Assembly (NCBI GenBank): GCA_035578175.1
Contig: JAQMRL010000007.1
Location: 51,489,227 to 51,553,226 of the forward strand
Length of the DNA stretch: 64,000 nt
Reading direction: 5' to 3'
Source of the DNA: Catonia carolina
Lineage: Eukaryota > Arthropoda > Insecta > Hemiptera > Achilidae
The first letter of the stretch is position 1, and every line of letters starts with the position of its first letter. The position numbers and the translations under genes were made by a program. A model generated the notes under the pieces. That model made no database searches. It saw only the letters and a program-made list of their open reading frames with translations, and was not told the origin of the DNA. This document shows positions 25,801 through 37,800 of the stretch, in pieces.

Positions 25801-28800
25801 GTCGCCTAACTTCTTGTCGTAACAAAGTCTTTGAGTGAGCCGAACGAACTAAATCGGACAAGACGAGGTCTGGGCTGTAAGGGTAATTTGGCAACACTTC
25901 CCAACTCAACTTCTTGAGCGTTTTTCTCGTTTTCTGAACGGTGTGGAGGGGTGCGTTGTAATGCAAGAGAATCATACCTTTTGATAGAGTGCCCTTACTT
26001 TTTCGCCTTATCGCAGGTCTCAGTTTCTGTTGAAGCATGTTAGATTAGTACTCATTGTTCACAGTAAAGTGTTCTAAATAGTCACAAAAATTGGCTCTTG
26101 CGAGTTCTAGAAGACCGTCAAAATCGCCTTACCGGTTGATGCATAAATTTTGAAAGGTTTTTTGGTTGGCGAATCAGGATGTTCTGCCTGAATTTCAGAG
26201 TCCCACCTACTTATACACGTTACTGCGGTTCAAAAAAAATTCGCTATACTGTTTTAACATCCTTGAGTACATATCCACCGGTTTTACCTTTGGATAGCAA
26301 ATTCTTATCACTATACATTCCTCTTCTGGTGTACATGTATCAAGCGGAGCTGACATTTGGAAACGAACAAAAGAGGTTATGTTTATAATAATTATGATCG
26401 AACAGCTTATTAACAATGTTTCAAAGGTGGCCAACTTGAACCTCAAAAGGTTTCATTGTCATTGAATGAACTCTTTTTCTTTACATTAATTTGTCTTCTT
26501 AATTATTGAACGTCTCTCGTAGCATAGACTAATTCTAAGGGCTTCCACGAAGAACAAAAGGATGGACAAAGAAAGAAGGAAAACCAACAGTGAATATTGA
26601 TAATTTTCATAGTCCAAAAAAGCCTTAACCGAGAGAAAATATACTTGCAAACTTTCACTCTTCTCTTCGAACAATAACTTAAGTGCTTTTTACCAACTTA
26701 CTTTTTTCTGATATGAATTACTTTATATTATTTCTCGTCCGGAAATAAAATCTTAACTGTGGTAACCTGAATCACCCACGAGATTTTATCTGAAAAATAG
26801 ACGTGACAGGTCCCTCATTCTCTTACGATCGCATCGTGTCAATAAAAATCAAATGTTCTTTATTGTATGTAGGATACGAAGTACATATCTATAAATTGGT
26901 ACCATGTTTTTTATAAACTTTCTAAAAAATGTATTGTGGTTGTACGGGTATTCATTGAACATCAGTAACTATTTTTAACCTACATCTATTGTCCGTATTA
27001 TTAATTTCTGTTCGTTTTTTTATTTTTAACAAGTTTTATAGAATTATGAAGGGATTTCTCTGCTTCATGTTTTACTTCTTTTATATTGTGTTTTTGAAAA
27101 GATATTATTGTAACAAGTCGTGAGTATTAGCCCTGCAAGAAATTCAACTCGATTATCGTTTTTATAGTTGTTATTTATTTAAAATTTGTATTCAAATTTA
27201 AATTATTGTGGAACAATTTCCAGTTTATTATAATAAAATAATTTGGTACTTTATTGTAAACCAGCTTTTTTAATCATTTATCTTTTACGTTTTCATTTTC
27301 AGTAATAATGTATCACCGTTTTATTAACTGCATGAATAAGCAGCTTATTTCTTCTTAGGTAATTGTTATTTTCCCATAATAGAATTATTTGCGAATGTAT
27401 ATTATTAAAACGACTATCCAAGACGTATTTCAGATAATATCACGAGTATATGGTGACGTTTATTCCGGGTTCTTTTCAGGATCTGGTTTGTCTAAATAAT
27501 AAAACCTCCCTATTAATTCAAAATAATTATTTATGTACAAAATGTTTACGTACATTAATTATTATAGATATAGTAACTAGAAAATTACAATAAACTACTT
27601 AACTTAATAACATACCAAATTTATTACAATTTTTTTTAAAACTCAATCAATATTTAAACTAAAGTAAAAAAATTTGGCAATTTGAAATCTAATAAGTAAT
27701 TTTCTCTTATTTGCCAACCAAAACAATTGTATTCTTGCGTAAACTGCTTCAATGTGTAAGATTTTATATGCAAACTGGTTTTAACAACTCACTTCATTTA
27801 ACAACAACTTTACAATGGTTCACATATTACTAACTACTTCACAAACTATTTACATACTACTGACTTGACTAAACTATGACTGCTTTTATACAACCGACTT
27901 TAGAATTTCTAGAAGGACAATAAACATGAAGAGAATTTCAGATAAATAAATACACAGAAAAACACAATAGAGTAGTAGAATCCACAGGAATACAATAGAC
28001 TTTTATTATATTACATTTCAATAGAAGATCATTCACACAACAAACCCCTTTCACAATTGTCAGGTCCATATATGTCATAATTACAATTTTATACTAGCCA
28101 TCCCCCCTGTTCACTATGCTTTACCTCAAACTAAAATTTAATCATTTAATTTCTCACACAACTTTACACATTGAAAGCAAAATCATGACTGTATGAGTAA
28201 GATCATCAATGGTGCTTTACAAATTTGATGAGCATATTTCTTCATTCCCTTACAGGGTTGATTTTTTCATTCGTGATAAGTTTACAGAACGTAACACCTG
28301 TCAATAGCAAGAGACTGCTGTCTCTATGCTCATTTTTTTTTTTTTTTTGCTTAACGTCCGAATGTTCTGCAATACGGTCGTGCAGTCGGGCAATTTGACA
28401 ATTTGTATAGATTTTATGGAAAATCCTTATTTCATTGATTTAGTATAATCACAGATTGATTTATAAAATCCTGATATTTGGTTAGATTTTTTGCGTCCAA
28501 TGCGATTACAGATTTTGTAGCAGCCATCAAGTTCTAACATTTCATAAGTACAATAAATGCATGATTAAAAAACTGATGTGTCTGATTGTGTAGTGTGCCA
28601 GGCGGTGAGGCACTGGATTTTGGTGAAAAGTGAAGTTTTGGAGTTTGGTGATATAATGAGAGTTACCTTTTATTTAGTTCGTTAAGTTACTAGTATTTAA
28701 TTAACAAATAGCAAAAAAATATTTATTTGTAACTCCCAGATAAATTTTATTATAAGCCCGAATGATTTAAGTATACTTACTGTACAAAATTTTATTAATT

Positions 28801-31800
28801 AAATAACAGTCAGCTGGATTAGCAGTAGTAAATTTTTGTAAGTTGGTAACTACTTAAAACTTAATGTTACTGGGTATAGACTGATATCTCAACATTGGCT
28901 TTGGCGAGTCCCTTGAATAGGCATTGTGCCTCTTTAGTAGATCTGGATGCAGTGTATTGCTGGATCTGCAGTAACATACTTAACAGATGTGGCAACAGGC
29001 CTCGGACATCGAAATGTACCCTACAACTTCTATTATATGTCTCGGTTATCTGTGGTTTTAGTTTATTTTTTAATATTTTACGTTAATTAATTTGAAATGA
29101 TAGATACGGACTTAAACAAGATGGGCGATTTTACTGTATGATAACTAGTACATGCTTGGTTTTCTTTAACGTGAACTGATTAATTAGGAAGTAAGAAATA
29201 TAATGTATACAAAGTGGTAGTTAAGTGGGAAAATTGAAGTTAATTATGTAATTATAGAATTTGGTTTTCCTTTGTAGACTAGATTGGATTCCGTACAGTT
29301 ACAAAATGCAAGAAGATAAAAATTGAATTCTTAGGAAGATTTATTAAAATTAAATTAAATTCAACCAAAAAAATAGCATTATTTATTTAGAATGAAAATG
29401 CTTATTCAAAATAAAATTCCCTTTTCTACAATATATATTTTCTTTGGTAGTACTGTATTAATTATACAGTGAAACTTCCAGAAGTGAGAGTGTCTTCTGG
29501 AACTGACCGGTATTTTTTGAAACCAAAAGATCTGGTGTGAAACACTCATACAACTTTCTCTTGCCAGTGCAAATAATTAACAATAAACCTAACATTAGTA
29601 TTAAAACATTAGAAATGAACAAAAAACTAACCTCAAAAACATTAGTGAAATACGCAAAATTAAAATCGATCTCAGTTTAGCTTAAAAATACGGAAAATCG
29701 CTCATTCACGCTAAACTAGGCACTGTACAAAAAATGCTTAAAATAAAAGTTTTAGATCTCGTAATTTCCTATAAATTTTATTTTATACACTTTTGTCGTA
29801 AAATGCATTCTAAGGCCGAAATCTTAAAAAAATAGATTTTTCACACGTTTTCGTGAGAAAAAAACAGAAAATTGCTAATTACCGCTAAACTAAACTAAAT
29901 GTTATACAAAAAAATGTTTGAAATAAAATTTTTAGAATTTTACATTCTCTACAACTGTTATTATATAACGTTTTGCGCTAAAATGCATATTAAAGCCGCA
30001 ATCTTAAAAAGAAAATGTTTTTACGTAAAAACAGCTTCACGCAGAATTTCAGCAAACATGGCACCTACCCTATCTTGTAGAGAATAAAAAATGTAGTAAA
30101 CCAGGCGATTTTAAAAAAAATCGTAGGACCAGTTTTTGAGAAAATCGCAAAAAAGTGAAAAATTATACGAATAAACTACTACTTCTGGTTGACCGATTTT
30201 GATAAAAATGTTCGTGTCGGGTCCGGTAGTGGTATGTAACTTAAGTTTCAAGTCCGTACAATGTTCCGTTCTTGAGATATTCTGTTCCCACACAGACACA
30301 CACACAGACCAATCGCTAAAAACATGTTTTTTGGGTTCAGGGGGTCTGAAAACGTATAGATCCGGTGAAAACTCGATTTCTTAAAATCGACATGAAAACA
30401 ATACTTTCCTTCCTATATATTCATATAGGCAAGAGAAAGTAAAAATTGGTATGGTTGTCTGTACATGTTTACTCCCGCAATGTAACCTTTGTTCATGAAT
30501 CTAAATTATTATTTATTAATTATTTACAGCAACATCATCCAAAGATGACCTGCATCGGCGTATTGGAGGGCGCTGTTCAACGAATAATATGAAGGTGGTC
30601 TTTAAAGTTTGCTGCCGTCCACAAGCTAACCACAATCAGAGTGAGTATTGTTATTATTTATATTTTTAACTAGAGATTCAGTTTAAAGAAGAGAAATTGT
30701 TTGAAAAACTTTATCTGTGAAAACATGGAAAAAGAGAAGCTCTTTATTTTACCTGTATCTTTATCATCATCCTATTTAATTCTCTACCAAGTTTTTTACG
30801 GTTAAGCCCAACACAACTACCTTTCTCTATTGCTGAACTATTTCTCCTCCGTTACTGTCTTGGAATTGCATCTTTTTTCCAATTCATCTATAATTGAATT
30901 CATCAACTTCACAATTGATCTACCTGTTGGTCTTTTTCGTTCCACCTTCTAGTATATCTTTTTCAACAGGGTACTCTCCTCAGTCCTTCTAAAATCCATA
31001 TTTGTGATAATGCCTACATAAGTCTTGACTTGTGGGGAAGTAATTATATGAGGTGATATATAGATGAAAAATCCCAGATCTAACCGGGAATTGTATCCAG
31101 GCCTTTTGGCGTAGAAGCTAGTTGAATGGCTCAACAGAAAAACGTTGCAACTGACAAAATTTACAAAAGTGAGGTTTCAGTGGAATACGTTCTATAAATC
31201 CTCTATTTGATCATAATAGAGAATTCTAACGGGTAGAATTATAACTAAAATCTCAAAAATTCTTGAAACAAAATCGTTGTACAGCTAAGAATCAGATGGT
31301 ATCTTTCACTTTCTGTAAAAATTTGTTTTTGTTACTTGCAACATTTTTCCATTAACCCATTCAGTTGTGTTGACCACTACTCCAATGAGCAGACCAAACT
31401 ATTGCAGCTGTATTGTAGGTTTGTCTGCCCAACTCTCCTTTTCAGGCTATCCATCCTGAATTACATATTTGAATGGCTCAACAGAAGAACGTTGCAATTG
31501 ACAAAATTTACAAAAGTGAGGTTTCAGTGGAATACTTCCAATAAGTCCTCTATTTAATCATATTAGTGAATTCTAATTGGTAGAATTGTAAATAAAATTT
31601 CGGAAATTCTTGAAACAAAATTGTCATACAGTGAAAAATCGTTATACAGCTAAGAATCAAATGGTATTTTTCACTTTCTGTAAAAATTTGTTTTTTAATT
31701 TGTTACTTGCAACGTTTTTCGTTGACCCATTCAATTTCTCATTCTACCTCTTTCTTGTCTTTCCTAGCATACTCCTCTTGAACTTCATTTCTGTCTGCTA

Positions 31801-34800
31801 CTATCAACCTGTCCTTTCCTTCCACCTATTCATGTTTTCACTGCTTAAGTCAGTATTGGCACAAAATATAGTTCATACTTAATTTTTTACAATACTTTGG
31901 AACTTCTTGATTCCAGACTAAGTTTTGTATGCTTTGGAAGAAATCGGTTGTTTTTTGCACCATTTTACTTGCCTGTATATTGGAAATAAAAATGTTTTAC
32001 TAAACCATATTTTTCTATAGAAATTATGTGAAGATTTACAAAGCATGAAATCCTTCTGTCATATTATGTAGTATCAGTGCTGATGTTGAGCTGGCTCTGA
32101 ACTTATGGAATACAACATGGTTTAAACGAAATTGACTGATGCACCAGAGTTTTAATGTTGGCCACCATATATTATATGAACAAACGACTGCTGATGAAGC
32201 GAGTCATAGGAGATTGATACTTTAAACCAAATAAAAATGTGTACAAGGCATTTAGTACACAGAATAATTATAGCTCAAGTCCCAGCTCCATGTAGTTGGA
32301 AGGAATGCAATGCGGTTGTTATAGTAGTGGGAGAATGAATGAGTTAGTAGTATTTCACAGCTGATGCATTTGTAGTGGTAGCGTGTACTAACTAGACTAA
32401 AAAAATATACTTATCCGGCGCATTAATTTAACAAATACCTACCGGATTATTAACTTGGTCGGATTCATAATATTTAACTTGCTAAATTATATTAAAATAT
32501 GTAAATAAATAAATGTAACAAATACAAACAAATATTTTAAATACGGAAAGTTTGAAAACTAATGTTTTGTATTAGAGTAATACAACAATCGTATTCCCAG
32601 CATGCATCACTCATTCATTATACCTCACCCGTACCCTTCACCCCGCAACTACACAGAGCTTGGACCCAACTATACCTGGTACATTATATATCAGTTATAG
32701 ATTACTTACTGATTACACATGCATTCCCTAGTAGAGAGTTTTGAAAATACTCATACAAGGATGTGAGTGACAAGAGGAAAAATATTTGCATTGTAGTAGG
32801 AATTATATGTGTTAATCAATTTTTAAAATTGTGGAGTAGAAATGAAAGAGAAAACATAGTTATGAAGTGCTACATCAAATATAAGCAGTAATCTTGGTGT
32901 TACTATTATTATCGTTATTTAGTATGTACTTACGACACACTGGGTTAGAGTGAAGAGTGCAGTTGATGGTGTATAAGACTTGGCCAAAGACTGCAGTAGG
33001 ATTGATGGAAGGAGTAGCAGTTGTGGTTTTAGTATTCTCTTATATAAAGTCCAAAGTACTGGTCTCCTACAACTACCTTGTCACTAGTTCTGATTGAACC
33101 AAGTAAAATGATAATAATAGTCTTTCTTTGCCCAGTTGGCATTTGACATTTCTTTATCGGTACTTGGTACAAAAGTATAAAATGTATTATGTATTAATTA
33201 CTGTTCATTACTTGTACTGAGTTGTACCAGGAACAGAAAATTCAAGTTTAACCCAATGGCCAGCTTGGTTTAGTATTCAGTATAACTAGCTGCTATGCCG
33301 AGGATTTTGGGTACGATTCTCAGTCAGGTCTGATATTTTTTCATCACTCATTTTCATCTATTACATTTCACTATCTTCATTAACCTTAATATAACAGTTG
33401 AGACATAAAAGTAAAAAATTCAACCCAGGACTACAAATTACATACCTAAAATTTTGATTTTATTAACTTTTCTTGTTTTTACTGTTGAAGTACAATCTTT
33501 ATTAAAGCTACTATATGAACATAAATTTAGATTTTCCTATAGGTGGTAAATATGTTTGCTTATTTTGTTTTAGGTCTGAGTGAAATGACCAGTGTCAGTA
33601 CTCCTGGTCTTGTTACCAGTGCAGCGCCACCTAGCCGGCCTCCAAGTCAACGGCCATCTACATCTTCACCACATCCTCCCCCGCCCCTTCCTCCGTATTC
33701 AGTTAAACCTACTCCCACTTATGTCAAACCAACTACGAAGAAAATGAGTAAGTTTGCATACTTAACTTTTTGTAAATTATATTACCATGTTAGTATTCCT
33801 TTGGTGCATTCGAAGAAAAGTATAAGTCAAAAAATGTAATTTTTTCTGGAAAATGATGGAACTTTTTAATTTATTAATTGTATTAATTTTAAATGTTCTT
33901 TAAAGTTTTTTAACAACATAAATTGTCAATTTTCAATTAGAGTCATTTTTGACTATGTAAAATAATGTAAGACATTTCTGGGAGCTCTTTCTGTAGCCCA
34001 CACCCTCTGCACTATTTCATTATAGCCTCTTCAATTTTTTTCTTTATGTCCGGTGTTTATTCTGGTCGCATTGTTCATACGGCTTCCAGAAGGCTCCAGC
34101 TCCATTATACATGTTTGTACTGGCTCCGCAGAATGGGTGTGCACCAAGAAGTGATAGTGGGTCCCCGGCTGAAGGTTGTTACCATCTCGGGTATTTCTAT
34201 TAAAGAAACATTCCTTAACACATGCTAAAGTTACTTTAAAGTAACAAAGGTGGGAGAGATTACTCTATCTGGTTTTAGAACTATGGTTGTAAGCCGCTGA
34301 GCTCTCCTCTTCAATTCAGAAGAGCAGATAACCAAGGCTACCATATGGAGGGTGTACCTCAAAACCTGGACCTTACTGATCATCTCCTACAGAAGGTTTT
34401 GCCAGTTCTGATTGCTTCACTCTTTTCTGTCCACGAAAATGAAGTATCATATTATGATCATTTTCTGACTTATACTGTTTTACAAATAATTTGGCACCAT
34501 AGAATTCTTTACAACTAAAATAATGTCTAGATGGATTTATGGATGGATTAAATAACTAACCTTACGCCAAAAAAATAAATTTATTTTATAAATTATTAAA
34601 GATTTTGTTTTCCAATCACAATTTTTTTTCAAAACTTAAAAACTATATTATTTCATATTACAAATGTTACTCAGGGAGCTCTAAGCTTCCAACAGTAATA
34701 AAATATTGAAATTGGTTGGGTAGTTTCTGAGATTATCTCATACAAACGAATGTATCAATAACCTATATGTACGAACAAATGTATTATAAAGAAGGATCTT

Positions 34801-37800
34801 CATAATATTAACGTAGATTGGACATCAAAGTAGTTTCATCATTTTAAATAAATTTCCTTTTTCAATTTTTATTTTCAATGAGTTATAAAAAAACTTAAAA
34901 AATAAAACGCGCTAAAATGATACAATTTTTAAAATTTTACTCATTAGAATTACTAATTGTATTTCATTTCGGATAAAACATTTTGGATGCTTGTTTAAAA
35001 TTATTGTCATTTGGTATTTTTATTATCATTAAAATTACTACAATTTCGTTTGACAGATTTGTTTAGTAGGGTTGTATAAATGTCATTCGAAATCAATTCA
35101 TTTATTTGAGTGTAACAGACTGCATCAAAGAGAAGTGATCTGTGTATGTAATATTTAAAGTATGATGTGTAATTGCACAACCACGACTTTCAATTTTGCT
35201 TCCCTGCTGTTTGTGTGTTAACTATATTTACAATAATCTAACCAGTCTGCCAGTATTTTCACTGGAGTTTTACCAATAGTTAGAGAAATACGAGGTAGGG
35301 TCAAAAATTTCCCGGAATGGTCGCTTACAGTCACGTATTTGTAAGCTGAAAGGGAAATTTTTGTTTGTGAGGTTGGCATAACTGGTAGTGAATGTGCTTT
35401 TGAGGTTAGCAGGCAGTTGTAGTTGGTTCCGTGCGTTCGGTGTTTAATATTGTAGATCGTAGTTTCTGTCTTTCGTCGGATTGTGCAATGTCGTCATTAG
35501 AGCAGCGTGGCAATATTAAATTCTGTGTGTTGCTGGAGAAATCACCCTCGGAGACTCTTGAGATGCTAAAAAAAGCATACGGAAATTCTGCGATGAAGAA
35601 AACAGCAGTTTACGAGTGGCATAAGCGTTTTCGCGACGGTCGCACAACAATTGAAGATGACGTTCGGACTGGGCGGCCTTCCACTTCCACTACAGACGAC
35701 AATGTTGAGCGCGTTCGACAAATTGTGCGTGCGGACAGGCGAACAACCATCAATACTATTGCCTCTGAAGTTGGTATTTCACATGGGAGTGTTCACAGCA
35801 TTCTTCATAATGACTTGAACATGCACCGTGTTTGCTTGCACATTGTTCCAAAAATGTTATCCCCTGAGCAAAAGGAAATGAGAGTGACCATGTCCAGGGA
35901 CTTGATTGAAATGGCTGATGCAGATGACAGCTTCCTGCGCAAAATTGTTACAGGTGATGAGACATGGTGCTTTCTTTACGACCCTCAGACAAAACGGCAG
36001 TCCGCTGAATGGAAGTCAAAAACTTCACCAAGAAAAAAAAAATTTCGCTTGGACAGAAGCCGGGGTAAGGTGATGTTGGAGGTGTTTTTTGATTACCGTG
36101 GAGTGATTCATTATGAATTTATTCCTGAAGGGAGAACAGTAAATAAAGAATTGTACACAGAGATCTTAAAACGGCTACGAGATGCAATTCGACGAAAACG
36201 ACCTGAAAAATGGGCAGAGAATGACTGGTATTTGTTGCACGACAATGCCCCAGCGCATCGATCCCTAATGGTGAAACAATACCTTGCCAAGAATAATGTT
36301 ACCACTCTGGAACATCCTCCATATTCTCCCGATCTCGCACCACCAGATTTCTACCTGTTTCCAAGGTTAAAAATGGCATTGAAGGGACATCGTTTTGCTG
36401 ATTCGTCAGAGGTGATTGAAAATGCGACGGAGCGGCTGAAGGAACTTTCAAAAAACGGCTTTCAAGAGTGTTTCCAACAATTATATGAACGGTGGAATAA
36501 ATGTGTAGATGCAGGAGGAGAGTATTTTGAAGGGAAATAATGTAAGAATGTTATAAATATTTTTAATAAATTTTTAATAACCAATTCCGGGAACTTTTTG
36601 ACCCTACCTCGTATATAGTTATACATTATTTACTGTGTAATCTGATATTTAAAATAGTTAATTTTACACCATGTTGAATTAGTTCTGACTAAACTTAAAT
36701 GTTTGGAAACCAAGTAATGAAAAGTATATAGAACTCACAATTTTGTCTAAATTATCAGAGTGATTTCTGTATTACTTATATTATAACAGTATGTTACATG
36801 TTCTTCTTTCATCTTCACCTACTAAGGACGACATGATTATTTTTTCACATAATGATGTTTTCACTTTTTCATTGCTATTTTTCATCTTTTCCTTAAACCC
36901 TTTCTTCTGGCCTTACTCAAATTCTTTAATATTTTCTTCAAATTCACCTCTGACCTCTATCCTATCTCACCTTCTTATCTTTTTCAGTTTCTACAAACCA
37001 ACTATTTTGTTCTGTAATTTTTGTCTGTCAAATAACTGCTTTGTAGATATTTTCTGATTCATTTATAAGTATTAAAAAAGATTTTCCTATTAAACTGAAT
37101 TTTTCTTTTTCTCATAGAGTCTGATATCTTTTCTATTTTCCTATCCCCATGTGTCTTTTCTAGAGGATTAAATGGAGAATATCTTACATCTTTTAAATGG
37201 ATAATATAGGTTGTTGTTGTTGTTGTTTAGGTCATCAGCCAAAAGGCTGGTTTGAACCTGTAGAGGTTTTACTAAGTAAAACGAGGAGTGAGGTGGTTTA
37301 CCGTTGCCTTCCTCACTGAGTGGAAAAGTACGCTTATCAGCATGCCGGGCCCTCTGAAAAACACATATTTTCCATTCTGCAAACGACACCTTCACTTCAT
37401 TCACCACAGGGTCTGGCTGTATAATGAAATTCATTACTTTCAGAGGAGATAACTCTGATTAGTGTCTTTTGCACCTCTACCTCTTCTGTTCTTAAATGAT
37501 TCAGTCATTTAATTGGCTGACCATGTGATAAGAAACAGAACTATTTATTTTAGCCCTGCAACGAACAGATTGAGTGTAAATAATTTGACACTCCACCTGT
37601 CCGTCATGGGCACTATATATAATATAGGTTATGAAGTTATTATTCATAACCTATATTCTCCATTTTCACTTTTCTTCAGACCATATTTTTTCTCTGTACT
37701 TTTCTCTCTTTTATTTCTACTTTCTTCTTAAAACTCTCTTTCTGATGGAAGATTAATACAATAAAGCTTCAGGTTTTATAAATGTACTGTAGTGTTTTAC

